Notes under the pieces: model-generated
What the model was told of the DNA's origin: nothing
The model's input: only the letters and a program-made list of their open reading frames with translations
Databases searched by the model: none
NCBI RefSeq assembly: GCF_024054175.1
Contig: NZ_JAMXLA010000001.1
Location: forward strand, 2,422,571-2,486,570
DNA: 64,000 nt
Reading direction: 5' to 3'
DNA from: Flavobacterium sp. NRK1
GTDB lineage: Bacteria; Bacteroidota; Bacteroidia; Flavobacteriales; Flavobacteriaceae
Translations under genes and position numbers: made by a program
Shown here: piece after piece, positions 19,636-29,279 of the stretch
How the letters are laid out: every line of letters starts with the position of its first letter
Numbering within the stretch: the stretch's first letter is position 1

Positions 19636-20910
19636 TTGAGAATATTATCTAAAATAATAAAAAAACCTATAGTTAAAATATTTTCACTGAATGGTATAAG
19701 TGTAATTGTACGTATACTTGGTGGACTTATGACATCGAAAGCTATAGCTTCTTATATTGGAGCATCTGGATTGGCTGTTTTGGGTAACTTTCGAAATTTT
19801 ATTACTACTCTTGATGCATATTCTACTTTGGGAATGCAAAATGGTATTATTAAATATACTGCGGAAAATCAAAAAAAAGAAGAACAACTTTATACTATAC
19901 TTTCTACCGTTTTTTTTACTGTTTTAAGTGTATTGCTTGTAATTAGCACTTTGTTATTTATATTATCAGGCTATTTAAGTCAGTTAGTTTTTAATAGTTA
20001 TAAAGACTACTCTTGGCTTTTTAAAGTAGTAGCATTTTCTCTACCATGGTATACGGGCAGCCTCATCTGTATGTGGGTACTTAATGGGCTGGGAGAATAT
20101 AAAAAAGTTATATGGTTAAATATAAGTGGCAATGTGGTTGGAGTATTGTTATCAATATTATTAATGTGGAAATTCCGGACAAATGGAGCCTTAATAGGAT
20201 TAATACTTTTTCAGGCTTTATTTTTTATATTCTCATTTTATAACTTATGGCAACACTTCCCTTTTTTCCCCTTTTTAAAACTAAAGTATTTTAATTTTAA
20301 AGTTCTTAGTAGATTATTGTCTTTTAGTCTTATGACACTTACAACTGCCTTTATAAGTCCTTTTATCTATCATAGCATTCGTAATAACCTTATGATTAAT
20401 TATAGTCCTGATACTGCCGGTCATTGGGAGGCTATAAATAGATTGGCTTCTTTTTACCTTATGTTTGCATCTACAATGCTATCTATTTATTTCTTGCCAA
20501 AACTATCTTTGGCTCAAACCACAGAAGAAACAAAAAGAATTTTCGGGAATTATTATAAGTCTATGTTGCCATTATTTGGACTTGGATTAACAATTCTGTA
20601 TTTTATAAGAGAATTTGTAGTACTCTTTATATTTAAAAGATCATTTTTACCTATGACAGAATTATTTCTTTGGCAATTGCTGGGAGATTTTTTTAAAGTA
20701 GGATCACTCATATTAGGATATCAGTTTTTTGCAAAAAAGCTAACGAAAGCTTTTGTTGTGACCGAAGTTATATCTTCAATTTTTTTGTATTTATCCTGTA
20801 CTTTTTTTATTGAAGATTTTGGTGCTAAAGGTGCTGTTATGGGTTATGCACTAACTTATTTTGTTTACTGGATTATGTTAGCTATATATTTTAGGAAACA
20901 GCTTTTTTGA
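19636..20910 (+). CDS. O-antigen/polysaccharide flippase (Wzx-like, MOP superfamily)
   Basis: This is a 424-residue protein with about twelve hydrophobic spans and the family's N-terminal pattern (SLNGISVIVRILGGLMTSKAIASYIGASGLA, beginning near residue 17). It probably moves undecaprenyl-linked oligosaccharides across the inner membrane. The start is a TTG at 19636: the only in-frame ATG just upstream (19618) is followed at once by TAA, and the N-terminus starting at TTG matches the family. Its last 20 nt overlap the convergent glycosyltransferase gene. Confidence 0.87.
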   Translation: MRILSKIIKKPIVKIFSLNGISVIVRILGGLMTSKAIASYIGASGLAVLGNFRNFITTLDAYSTLGMQNGIIKYTAENQKKEEQLYTILSTVFFTVLSVLLVISTLLFILSGYLSQLVFNSYKDYSWLFKVVAFSLPWYTGSLICMWVLNGLGEYKKVIWLNISGNVVGVLLSILLMWKFRTNGALIGLILFQALFFIFSFYNLWQHFPFFPFLKLKYFNFKVLSRLLSFSLMTLTTAFISPFIYHSIRNNLMINYSPDTAGHWEAINRLASFYLMFASTMLSIYFLPKLSLAQTTEETKRIFGNYYKSMLPLFGLGLTILYFIREFVVLFIFKRSFLPMTELFLWQLLGDFFKVGSLILGYQFFAKKLTKAFVVTEVISSIFLYLSCTFFIEDFGAKGAVMGYALTYFVYWIMLAIYFRKQLF

Positions 20911-22057
20911 TTTCAATTTGCTTTCTTTTCCAAATTTCTAAATATTGGGACGCCGATTTAATATACTCATGTTCCTTGTCTATAAAGGCTCTTGCATTTT
21001 TGCTTATAGCAGTAATCTTTTCAGGATTTTCTATAAGACAGGATAATTCTTTTACAAGGCTATTAACATCAGGAAGGGCATTAACAGCAACTTTTTCAGT
21101 AAGGTTATAATATTCCATAAATTCTGTTTCGGCTCCTGTAAAAACTACCTTGCCTTTGGCCATAGCTTCAAGTGCATTATATCCTTGATCGTAAGCATAT
21201 ACTTGATCCATAAGTATATGTGCCCTGTCATAGGTCTTTATATATTCACTATATGGCAATGTTTCAGTTACAATAATCTCTGTTTTGTCCGGATATTTTC
21301 GTTTTATAATCTCTAAAGCTTTCTCAAAATAAAAAATACCTTTTTGGTTATATGTCCATCGGTTAAAGCCAAGAAAAATAATTATTTTGCTATAAATAAA
21401 AGGCTCAGTATAATTCAGTTTCGCTGTATTGACGGGATTAGGTACAAGCCCTATGAATTTAGGGTTATCTTTTAACGGCAGTGCATAGTCCATATCGCTG
21501 GCAATAACCCCCTGAATTTTACTATATAAAAAATCGTGCAGCTTTTTGCGAGACGGACTTAAATAATCAAGGATATAACGATATTCGGTTACAAGGCTTT
21601 TATCCTCAAAATAAGGATTCATTAATGAATAACGTGGTTTCTTATCCATCATATATTTTGCTATAGTAAAATCTATTCCACAGCATAATAAAAATGTCTT
21701 GGTGTTTCGGTTAATTATTTGGTTAAGTAAATATTTTTCAAAAAATGGAATGGTTTTAATTGGAGCTTCATTAATAAACTGAACTATATCATAATTTTTA
21801 AGGTGCGGAAGCAGCTTGTAAAAACGCAGGCCTCTTTCCCAATAGGCAAGATCATGTTTAAATACTCTAAACAGAACCTGTCTGACAATATTGAATATAC
21901 CTTTTGTAGTATTTTTGGGAGTAATATAATAATCTGAAGGATACTTTTTAAAGGAATCACCGTCACTTACTAGTGTAACCTCATGGCCAAGGATCTGCAA
22001 ACCTTCTTTTATAGAATTATGTAGTCTGCTGTATTCGCCAATCAATAAAATCCTCAT
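20891..22057 (-). CDS. Glycosyltransferase (GT-B fold, family 1/4 type)
   Basis: A 388-residue GT-B-like enzyme. The N-terminus MRILLIGEYSRLHNSIKEGL is the first Rossmann strand and loop with acceptor-binding features, and the C-terminal half has ALEAMAKGKVVFTGAETEFMEYY, the region that binds the nucleotide sugar in GT4-like enzymes. The canonical E-x7-E motif is only partly kept. It is read against the neighbouring genes and overlaps the flippase end by 20 nt; its ATG and that of the next plus-strand glycosyltransferase are 42 nt apart, giving a divergent promoter pair. Sugar specificity is unknown. Confidence 0.8.
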   Translation of the reverse strand: MRILLIGEYSRLHNSIKEGLQILGHEVTLVSDGDSFKKYPSDYYITPKNTTKGIFNIVRQVLFRVFKHDLAYWERGLRFYKLLPHLKNYDIVQFINEAPIKTIPFFEKYLLNQIINRNTKTFLLCCGIDFTIAKYMMDKKPRYSLMNPYFEDKSLVTEYRYILDYLSPSRKKLHDFLYSKIQGVIASDMDYALPLKDNPKFIGLVPNPVNTAKLNYTEPFIYSKIIIFLGFNRWTYNQKGIFYFEKALEIIKRKYPDKTEIIVTETLPYSEYIKTYDRAHILMDQVYAYDQGYNALEAMAKGKVVFTGAETEFMEYYNLTEKVAVNALPDVNSLVKELSCLIENPEKITAISKNARAFIDKEHEYIKSASQYLEIWKRKQIEIKKAVS

Positions 22058-22098
22058 GAATGTTCTATATTTGCTGTGAAAATAACTAATAAATTTTA

Positions 22099-23205
22099 AT
22101 GCTACAACCTGACAAAACTAAAATATGTCTTGTAGGGGACTGCCTATCGGGTGGAGGTTCCGAGCGTGCGCATGCTTTTCTGTCAACTTATTTTGTTTCA
22201 CAGGGTATAGAGATTCATAATGTAATTGTTCTGGATCTAGTTAGTTATCATTTTGCTGGAGAACTTTTAAATCTTGGATTATTAAAAGATGAAAAAAACG
22301 GGTTTAATAACAAGCTAAAGCGTTTTAAGGTACTACGAAATTATATTAAGCAGCATAAATTTGATTATGTAATAGATTTCAGAATGCGAACAAAAACACT
22401 TCAGGACTTTCTTATATCCAGACTGGTTTTCACGGTTCCAACGGTATATACAGTTCATTCCTACTGTTTAGACTGGTATATGCCTAAACAGCCGTGGCTT
22501 ACAAGAACTATTTATAATTCGGCGTATGGTGTTGTAAGTATTACCTTCAAAATAAAAGAGCTTATTGAAAAGAAGCATGGTTTAAAAAATATAGTTAATA
22601 TATATAATCCCGTTAATATAAATTATATCAGTAGCCGTCTTAAAGAAGGCATTTTATCTTTAGATTTTCAGTATATTATTGCTGCCGGAAGAATGGCAGA
22701 TAATAATATTAAACAGTTTGATAAGCTTTTAACAGCTTATGCCAATTCTGTGTTACCTTCAAATAATGTAAAATTTATTATATTGGGTGAAGGAAATCAA
22801 AAAAATAATCTGGAGAAATTATCTTTACAAATGGGACTTGGGGATAAAATTATTTTTAAAGGTTTTGAAGAGAACCCCTATTTATATATGCAGAAAGCTT
22901 TGTTTTATGTACTTTCAAGCAAAAATGAAGGTTTGCCAATGGTATTGCTTGAGTCTTTGGCGTGCGGAACACCAGTAGTTTCGTTTAATTGCTTTTCGGG
23001 ACCTTCAGAGATTATTGAAGACAGGGTAAACGGACTTCTAATTGAAAATCAAAATGTAACTAAACTAACCGAGGGTATAAATCTTATGTTTGAAGATAAA
23101 GATTTATATGCAAATTGTAAGACTAATGCAGTTAAAAGCATTACTAAATTTTCATTGGAAAATATTGGCAGCCAATGGATGGAATTCCTTAAAATAAAAA
23201 ACTAA
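22099..23205 (+). CDS. Glycosyltransferase family 4
   Basis: A 368-residue GT-B enzyme of the GT4 type. The glycine-rich donor loop GDCLSGGGSERAH lies near residues 13-25, and the C-terminal signature NEGLPMVLLESLACGTPVVSF has the two glutamates of the E-x7-E motif. The end (CFSGPSEII) is typical of retaining GT4 enzymes of exopolysaccharide loci. It acts in the cytoplasm on a lipid-linked or sugar acceptor. The stop is 6 nt before the WxcM-like gene, so they form a small operon. Confidence 0.9.
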   Translation: MLQPDKTKICLVGDCLSGGGSERAHAFLSTYFVSQGIEIHNVIVLDLVSYHFAGELLNLGLLKDEKNGFNNKLKRFKVLRNYIKQHKFDYVIDFRMRTKTLQDFLISRLVFTVPTVYTVHSYCLDWYMPKQPWLTRTIYNSAYGVVSITFKIKELIEKKHGLKNIVNIYNPVNINYISSRLKEGILSLDFQYIIAAGRMADNNIKQFDKLLTAYANSVLPSNNVKFIILGEGNQKNNLEKLSLQMGLGDKIIFKGFEENPYLYMQKALFYVLSSKNEGLPMVLLESLACGTPVVSFNCFSGPSEIIEDRVNGLLIENQNVTKLTEGINLMFEDKDLYANCKTNAVKSITKFSLENIGSQWMEFLKIKN

Positions 23206-23211
23206 ACCTGA

Positions 23212-23613
23212 ATGGAAATACAAATAATTAATATTCCAAAAATTATAAATTCAAAAGGCAATATTGGTGTTATAGAACACGATACCATTCCGTTTGATAT
23301 TAAGAGAGTATATTATTTGTATGATGTACCTAGTTCAGCAAAAAGGGGAGGCCATGCCCATAAAAATCTTCAACAGTTGCTTATTCCTCTTTCAGGAAGC
23401 TTTGATGTAGTTTTAAAAGATGGAAATGAAGAAGTAACAATAACGCTTAATAAACCTGATAAAGGACTGCTTATAAATAACAATACATGGCGTGAGTTGG
23501 AAAACTTCTCATCAGGAGCGGTATGCATGGTATTAGCCTCACATATATATACTGAAAGTGACTACATAAGAAATTATGATGATTTCCTGGAATATATAAA
23601 AACTAATAAGTAG
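23212..23613 (+). CDS. WxcM/FdtA-like cupin (sugar 3,4-ketoisomerase family)
   Basis: A 133-residue single-domain cupin. The segment RVYYLYDVPSSAKRGGHAHK carries the RGxHAHK motif of dTDP-4-dehydro-6-deoxy-glucose 3,4-ketoisomerases (FdtA, QdtA, TylM3), where the histidines act in catalysis. Such enzymes start the synthesis of dTDP-3-amino-3,6-dideoxyhexoses. No aminotransferase, acetyltransferase or dTDP-glucose dehydratase is next to it, so either these are encoded elsewhere or this WxcM-like protein has another substrate. It overlaps the end of the convergent GT2 gene by 11 nt. Confidence 0.82.
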   Translation: MEIQIINIPKIINSKGNIGVIEHDTIPFDIKRVYYLYDVPSSAKRGGHAHKNLQQLLIPLSGSFDVVLKDGNEEVTITLNKPDKGLLINNNTWRELENFSSGAVCMVLASHIYTESDYIRNYDDFLEYIKTNK

Positions 23614-24526
23614 TTGGATTAAGACCTTTTTTTATTAGTATTCTTTTCATTCTTTTAATACCATTCAATACAAATACAGGAGCATATAACAATGTTATTT
23701 GCTTATAATTAAGATTTTTAAGGTTAATAGCTTTAGCTAATTTTTTGTATTGTGGTTTATTGCCATCAAGCTTATAGCGTTTTGCCATAGTGTATCTATG
23801 GAAATCAAGATATTTTTTTAAATCGGCGTTGTCCGGATTTTCTTTTTCGTAATGATCGTGATCTATTATTGTTTTATCCGAAAGTTTAGAATGTGTAATT
23901 TGATTTTCTGAATGCATAGTTATTGTAGCTAATGCTTCATTGCAGTAAGCAAGTGAGCAAACCAGATTAGCCCGTAGATTAAAATCCACATCTTCACCCA
24001 TAGATATTTTTTCATCGAAAAATCCTGTTTTTGAAAACGTTTCTTTTTTTGCTGAAAAACTTGAGTAACAATAGATATGTTGTTTGAGTTCTTCTTTAAA
24101 GAAATTATCTACAATACCTGTTTTTATATTAATCGGATGTTCAATTATAGTATTACCCGGATAAATTTCTTCATACTTTGTACCAAATAATTCCGCTTCT
24201 GGATAATTTAATGTCAACTCATATATTTTTTCCAGAAACTGCGGTTTCCATAAATCGTCTGCATCTAAAAAAGCAATATAGAGCGCTGTAGCATTTTTTA
24301 TTCCTGTATTTCTTGAAGCCGATAATCCGCTGTTTTTCTTATGAGTAATTATCCTTATTCTTTCGTCAGAAAAAGTAAGCGCAACATCAAGGCTTCTATC
24401 GGTAGATACATCATTTACAATTATAACTTCGAAATCATCAAATGTCTGGTTCAATACACTTTGTATTGTGTCAGCCACGAAATTCTCTTTGTTATATAGC
24501 GGTATTACTACTGAAAAGTAAGGCAT
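23603..24526 (-). CDS. Glycosyltransferase family 2 (GT-A)
   Basis: A 307-residue GT2 enzyme. The start VVIPLYNKENFVADTIQSVL, the acidic VIIVNDVSTDRS, the DxD-like FLDADD (about residues 89-94) and the catalytic-base region FDEKISMGEDVDF (about 175) are all visible. The C-terminus has no membrane span. It adds one sugar residue to an acceptor in the cytoplasm. It is transcribed on the minus strand just after the neighbouring GT2 gene (5 nt apart), and the pair is convergent with the cupin gene. Confidence 0.9.
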   Translation of the reverse strand: MPYFSVVIPLYNKENFVADTIQSVLNQTFDDFEVIIVNDVSTDRSLDVALTFSDERIRIITHKKNSGLSASRNTGIKNATALYIAFLDADDLWKPQFLEKIYELTLNYPEAELFGTKYEEIYPGNTIIEHPINIKTGIVDNFFKEELKQHIYCYSSFSAKKETFSKTGFFDEKISMGEDVDFNLRANLVCSLAYCNEALATITMHSENQITHSKLSDKTIIDHDHYEKENPDNADLKKYLDFHRYTMAKRYKLDGNKPQYKKLAKAINLKNLNYKQITLLYAPVFVLNGIKRMKRILIKKGLNPTTY

Positions 24527-24531
24527 AAAAC

Positions 24532-25410
24532 TTATTTAAGTGTACAAATATAGCCAAGCCGGTAAATATCAAGACAAAAAAGATTAGGCTGTTTTTTTAA
24601 TATCATCTTTTTAAGAAAAGGTTCTGCTATTTTGAAAACAAAACCTGTCAATTCTGTAAGATTATATTTTTTGAGCATTTTATAATGCTTAAGCAGGTTA
24701 TTTACATTCTCTATTCCGTCAGCCTCACTAAGCAGATCTTTCCTGCTTTTTACTGCTTCCAGGCTTTTTTTAAAAAAAACAGTGTCGTTTTCAAGCCCAA
24801 TATGATAAACAGCATTGTCGATATGAAGAACTTTTACATTATTTAGAAATAATTTATAGCTAAAATAAATATCCATACCGTAGAGATTTCTGTTTTCAGA
24901 ATAATTATTCTGCAAAAAAATATCTTTTGGAATTAATAGATTAGCTGAAAGAACAGAAGCATAAGGTTTTTTGTTTCTGATTTCAGCCGATTTTTCTTCC
25001 CTTTCCTTACCATAGGCAAGGCGTAATATTTTATTGGGTCCGGCAGTTTCATTTTTATAAGCAATGCCTCCTAAAACTACTAATTTTTTATTTAAATAGG
25101 GCAGGTAGCCGGCTATAAAATGTTTAGTTACCGGTAACACATCGGCATCAAGAAAAAGCAGCATCTCATACTTTGCTTCATCAGCCAGTTTTTTACGGGT
25201 TAAGGTGCGTCCTAAATTTGTTTCATTCTGAATGAACTTACAATTATCAAATGCAACAATTTTTTTATTTTCTTGACTTTTTTCTCCTTCTATACTATCG
25301 TCTACTACTATAATTTCAAAAGTGATACTGCAATTTTTACATTGCTCATATAGTTCCTTTACAAGCGGCAGTACATTATAGTTGTAAGCAGGGATGAGTA
25401 TAGAAAGCAT
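24532..25410 (-). CDS. Glycosyltransferase family 2 (GT-A)
   Basis: A 292-residue GT2 enzyme with the N-terminal SILIPAYNYNVLPLV strand and loop, IIVVDDS near residue 34-40, the acidic metal motif LFLDADVLP (about 90-98) and NRNLYGMDIYFSYKLF in the acceptor region. It is slightly shorter than the second GT2 gene and transcribed first. Its N-terminal sequence differs clearly from the neighbour, so this is not a recent tandem duplication. The sugar and linkage are unknown. It closes the surface-glycan block. Confidence 0.88.
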   Translation of the reverse strand: MLSILIPAYNYNVLPLVKELYEQCKNCSITFEIIVVDDSIEGEKSQENKKIVAFDNCKFIQNETNLGRTLTRKKLADEAKYEMLLFLDADVLPVTKHFIAGYLPYLNKKLVVLGGIAYKNETAGPNKILRLAYGKEREEKSAEIRNKKPYASVLSANLLIPKDIFLQNNYSENRNLYGMDIYFSYKLFLNNVKVLHIDNAVYHIGLENDTVFFKKSLEAVKSRKDLLSEADGIENVNNLLKHYKMLKKYNLTELTGFVFKIAEPFLKKMILKKQPNLFCLDIYRLGYICTLK

Positions 25411-25500
25411 TTTTTTGAATTTGAAGCAAATGTAATGAAGATTAAATGATTACCTATATGATATTTTACAGCAATTTAAACGTAGTACATATATAATAAG

Positions 25501-25527
25501 AACGACTGCTTATTTAAGGCAGCCGTT
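25501..25527 (-). terminator. Rho-independent terminator-like hairpin after the porin gene
   Basis: The arms AACGACTGC and GCAGCCGTT (one G-U pair on the minus strand) enclose a 9-nt loop. On the minus strand a CTTATTATATATG tract follows. It sits 44 nt downstream of the alginate-export-like gene stop. Confidence 0.55.
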
Positions 25528-25570
25528 TATTGTGAAAATTGCTGGATATGGAATTATAGAGCAGTAATTT

Positions 25571-26941
25571 TTAAAATTTAAATTGTGCTGTTAAAGCTGC
25601 ATACAAATAGTCTTTTCCCGATCCTGCCTTTTTTAAAAATGCTCCGGTATCAAACCAGGCTCCTTCCAGTGTAAATGACAGAAAGCGATTTGCTGTATAT
25701 TCAAAATCCACAGCCAGCTGTGTGCCTATAAAACTTTCTTTACTATCCTTACCTGAATATAGTAATTGCATGTTTGGTGCATATATTCCATCGTTATTGC
25801 TCAATCGCCAAAAAATATCATAGTCGGTTCCGAAAGCAAGTTTTTCAGTAATATTCAGATCAACTGAAGGATGAATATCGTAAAGATTTGCCGGACCTAT
25901 AAGTGCAACTAATCCAAAGTAGGCACCTCTGGGATATAGAGGGTTAAATGTTTCAATTTGAGAGTCATTACTATTATGGTCTCCTGATATAATTTCTGTT
26001 TTAAGCCCCAAAACAGGTTTCAGTTTTACTTCGGTTAAAGTGTAATTAATATTTGAGCTTACTGTCCAGGCACGAATTTTATTTTGAGCCAGATCTCCGA
26101 ACTGATAAGCTGCCTCCATATCATATTTCCAGTCACCTTTGTTTTTCCATATTCTTGTACCTAATGTGTGTCTTAATTCTTTGCCATCAGCATTATCCAG
26201 CTTCGCCATACTTTTCCAGATTCCCAAGTAATAAAAATCAATATTGTTTATTAACTTCACATTGTTTACTACTGTATAACTTCCCCATAATCTGGCGTTT
26301 TTATTAAATTTATCATTAAATGATCCGGGTATATTAGCTATAGGATGAACATAAAATAATTCCGTTTTTAAATCTTTTTTATCCCAAATTAGTTTAACAC
26401 CGTCCATTGACAGGCGGCTGTTAGGGCCTTCACGAACGCTAATGAGTCGTTGTGATCCATACATAATTTCCTGCCTTCCAATACGGGCTGTAGCATTTCC
26501 GGCATCCGTTCTTATTAGATTAACATCAAGAAATACCTGATGAAGATCAATAGTATTATCATCAACAGGACTGGGGTCGGGCAGGCCATTGGCTAAACTA
26601 CTCTGTAATTGAGTGAAAAATCTAAAAATCTTAAAATGTAAATCAGTATGAAGCAGGTATCGCGATAGTAAATATCCGTCTTTCGCATCAGATTCATCGC
26701 CCCATTTATTATTTACCGTGTTTATATACTGTATTCTTGCTTCTCCGCCAAATGAAATATAATCATCATTATTCTTATTAAACGCAATGTATTTAGCTTT
26801 TTTATACAGGTTTTTTACAGTATCCTGCTTCAGATAGGTAAAATCATCATTGTATCGTAACGATTTAAAATCCGGCTGTTGTTGAGCCCATACTAAAAAA
26901 CCGCAAAAAATGCTAAAATATAGTATGAGTAGTTTTTTCAT
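25571..26941 (-). CDS. Alginate-export-family outer-membrane porin
   Basis: A 456-residue protein with a signal peptide ending near VWAQQ and a series of amphipathic beta strands, ending in an aromatic C-terminal residue (ALTAQFKF), as for outer-membrane beta-barrels. Segments such as GRQEIMYGSQRLISVREGPNSRLSMDG match the Alginate_exp (AlgE-like) family, several of which pass small hydrophobic or sugar substrates. It is last in the operon isochorismatase / amidohydrolase / DoxX / porin, and probably brings the substrate of the exported hydrolases across the outer membrane (inference). Confidence 0.82.
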   Translation of the reverse strand: MKKLLILYFSIFCGFLVWAQQQPDFKSLRYNDDFTYLKQDTVKNLYKKAKYIAFNKNNDDYISFGGEARIQYINTVNNKWGDESDAKDGYLLSRYLLHTDLHFKIFRFFTQLQSSLANGLPDPSPVDDNTIDLHQVFLDVNLIRTDAGNATARIGRQEIMYGSQRLISVREGPNSRLSMDGVKLIWDKKDLKTELFYVHPIANIPGSFNDKFNKNARLWGSYTVVNNVKLINNIDFYYLGIWKSMAKLDNADGKELRHTLGTRIWKNKGDWKYDMEAAYQFGDLAQNKIRAWTVSSNINYTLTEVKLKPVLGLKTEIISGDHNSNDSQIETFNPLYPRGAYFGLVALIGPANLYDIHPSVDLNITEKLAFGTDYDIFWRLSNNDGIYAPNMQLLYSGKDSKESFIGTQLAVDFEYTANRFLSFTLEGAWFDTGAFLKKAGSGKDYLYAALTAQFKF

Positions 26942-26946
26942 GGCAT

Positions 26947-27378
26947 TTAGTTTAATCTTTTATTCAGATAACCGTCTAAAGAATATTTACCTCCTCCCAG
27001 CATTATTATCATTAACAGGGATATGCTGAACATAAATGGAATATCCCGCTCAGCAAGCGAATCATGTCCGTGCATTACAAAATAACCTGTTGCTGTTACA
27101 GCAAGTGCAGGCAAAGCTGCCAATCTTGTTAAAAAACCTAATATTACCAATATAGGCAGATAAACATTGGCAGCAATTGCCACAAAATTGTTGAATGCTT
27201 CCGGAAAGCCTAATGGATTAGGTATTACTTCAGGCATTGCTACGCCAATACCAATTTTTTTAAGGCCATGTACTATAAGTAGTTCTGTAGCTACTGCAAC
27301 TCTGAAAAAAAGAATTGCAAAATTGTAGGTTTTAGATTTAAGGTCAGAGCTGATTATTACTCTTATTAGCTTTTTCAT
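26947..27378 (-). CDS. DoxX-family membrane protein
   Basis: A 143-residue protein with four predicted spans and the DoxX signature (LFFRVAVATELLIVHGLKKIG..., then YLPILVILGFLTRLAALPALA). DoxX proteins are small integral membrane proteins linked to quinone or redox chemistry; some have been connected with thiosulfate oxidation or stress resistance. The gene lies 3 nt after the amidohydrolase and 5 nt before the porin, so cotranscription is near certain. Its role in this pathway is unknown. Confidence 0.85.
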   Translation of the reverse strand: MKKLIRVIISSDLKSKTYNFAILFFRVAVATELLIVHGLKKIGIGVAMPEVIPNPLGFPEAFNNFVAIAANVYLPILVILGFLTRLAALPALAVTATGYFVMHGHDSLAERDIPFMFSISLLMIIMLGGGKYSLDGYLNKRLN

Positions 27379-27381
27379 GAT

Positions 27382-29184
27382 TTAATTTTTTTGATAGCCG
27401 CCAAAATAATTTACAGGACTCCATTCAGGTATAGCTTTTGGCTGAGGTACCGCAAATTGGCGGAAATCATCATCGGCATAAACCACTTTTCCATTTACAA
27501 CTGTTAGCTTAGCTTCCATATTGAGAATGTTATTTTCTGCGGTAGTAAAATAATCATCTGAAAGTATAGCAAAATCTGCCAAAAAATCTGTTGCGAGTAT
27601 TCCTCTGTCTTTTTCAAGATTTATAAGTCCGGCACTCCCCTGAGTAAATAGTTTTAAGGCAGTTGTACGGTCTACAATATTTTCTTCATCCATATATTTT
27701 AGTCCGCCCAGAGTTTTACCTGTTGTTAGCCAGTATAGGCCTACCCATGGGTTATAGCTTGCTACACGTGTACCGTCTGTGCCCATACCAACCCTAATGC
27801 CCATTTCCATTATTTTTTTAAGAGGAACAGTTTTGGCTGCTGCAGCTTTTCCGTAACGTTTTATAAAAGCTTCTCCCTGATACGCCATTCTGTGTTGTAT
27901 AGCAATACCACCGTTAAGTGCTTTTATCCTTTTTAAATTTTCTTCAGATACAGTTTCAGCATGGTCAAAGAACCATAATAGCCCATTAAGCGGAGTTTCC
28001 TGATTTATTTCTTCAATTACATTTAAAAATCGGGTTATACTTTCATTATAGGTGGCATGAATCCTGAATGGCCATCTGTTTTTTACCAATAAAGAAACTA
28101 CAGATTTTAACTGACTTTCCATAGCAGGACTTAGTTCAGGTCTTGGCTTATCAAAATTTTCAAAATCAGCGGCACTCATAACAAGGTTTTCGCCTCCGCC
28201 CTGCACATAATATTCCATTTTAGGCATCTTCCCAAACCTTTTTACGCCATCATTTTGTGACTCACAGCCATCTCCAATTTCAACAGTGTTTACCCACTTG
28301 GTGTAATCATTCAGCTCACTGCCTGCTTTTTGAGCGAACAGGTAGTAAGGCATACGTATGGTTAATCCGTTATTTTCGCATAGTCTGGTAGTAACACCAT
28401 AATCTTCAGGATAGTTCTGAAATCCGCCACCTGCATCCATAATTGCAGTAACGCCAAGCCTGTTCATTTCTGCCATAAAGAGCTTTGTCGAATTTACTTT
28501 TTCTTCTGCGGTTAATTCCGGCAGCTTAGAAAGGGTAGAATAAAGGATAAAAGCATTTGGTTCGGCTATTAGCATTCCGGTTGGATTACCATACATATCT
28601 TTTTCAATAAGCCCTCCGTTAGGATTGGGAGTATTAGCATCAATTTTTAATTCGGCAATACCGGCTTTGTTCAAATATGCATGGCCGTATAAGTGTAATA
28701 TAAATGTTGGTACATTGCCTGTAGCATCATTAATTTCGTCAAGAGTGGGCAGTCTTTTTTCTTCAAACTGGTAAGCATTCCAGCCTCCTACAACACGAAC
28801 CCATTGTCCTTTTGGGGTTCTTTGTGCTTGCTCTTTTAACATAGCTAATGCTCTTTTAAGTGATAGTACACCATCCCATCGTAGTTCGGCATTAAAAAAA
28901 CGTCCTCCACGAATAATGTGCATATGCGAATCAAACAGTCCTGGAATAATAACTTTTCCCTTTGCATCTATTACTGTAGTGTTTTTAGATTTTAATTTTA
29001 AGATGTCACTGTTTTTCCCTGTCTTAATTATTTTCCCTTCTGCAACAGCTATAGCTTCGGCAATAGTATTTTTTTCGTCCAGTGTATGCACTTTGGCGTT
29101 ATGAACAATAAGGTCTGCTTTTATTTGTGCTGCTACTGATGTAATAAGCAACATGCAGCATATTAGATGTAGATATTTTTTCAT
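27382..29184 (-). CDS. Exported amidohydrolase, YtcJ-like (amidohydrolase_3)
   Basis: A 600-residue metal-dependent hydrolase with a signal peptide (about 1-20). The composite beta-sandwich begins at DLIVHNAKVHTLDEKNT. The HxH metal motif is SHMH at 86-89, and a catalytic DGTRVASYNPWVG segment lies near 480. YtcJ-like enzymes hydrolyse amide, ester or carbamate bonds; the substrate is not known. The paralogue at 43319 shares long identical stretches, including LRWDG/VRWDG and the KEQAxRTPxGQWVRVxGGW segment. It is separated from the isochorismatase gene by 95 nt including a terminator, and is followed by DoxX and the porin. Confidence 0.87.
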   Translation of the reverse strand: MKKYLHLICCMLLITSVAAQIKADLIVHNAKVHTLDEKNTIAEAIAVAEGKIIKTGKNSDILKLKSKNTTVIDAKGKVIIPGLFDSHMHIIRGGRFFNAELRWDGVLSLKRALAMLKEQAQRTPKGQWVRVVGGWNAYQFEEKRLPTLDEINDATGNVPTFILHLYGHAYLNKAGIAELKIDANTPNPNGGLIEKDMYGNPTGMLIAEPNAFILYSTLSKLPELTAEEKVNSTKLFMAEMNRLGVTAIMDAGGGFQNYPEDYGVTTRLCENNGLTIRMPYYLFAQKAGSELNDYTKWVNTVEIGDGCESQNDGVKRFGKMPKMEYYVQGGGENLVMSAADFENFDKPRPELSPAMESQLKSVVSLLVKNRWPFRIHATYNESITRFLNVIEEINQETPLNGLLWFFDHAETVSEENLKRIKALNGGIAIQHRMAYQGEAFIKRYGKAAAAKTVPLKKIMEMGIRVGMGTDGTRVASYNPWVGLYWLTTGKTLGGLKYMDEENIVDRTTALKLFTQGSAGLINLEKDRGILATDFLADFAILSDDYFTTAENNILNMEAKLTVVNGKVVYADDDFRQFAVPQPKAIPEWSPVNYFGGYQKN

Positions 29185-29213
29185 GATTAGTAGTTTTGAT
29201 AGAGTTGTGATGT

Positions 29214-29254
29214 TTAAAAAAAGGCTGTACGCTGTGGGAGGAGTAGCATACAGC
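29214..29254 (-). terminator. Terminator after the isochorismatase-like gene
   Basis: On the minus strand a GCTGTATGCT / AGCGTACAGC stem with one G-U pair and a bulge surrounds a loop and is followed by about eight T residues (plus-strand A-run 29214-29222). It separates the isochorismatase gene from the amidohydrolase gene, so the latter probably depends on readthrough or its own promoter. Confidence 0.6.
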
Positions 29255-29279
29255 TTTTTTTTGGAAAGAAAGCTTATTA

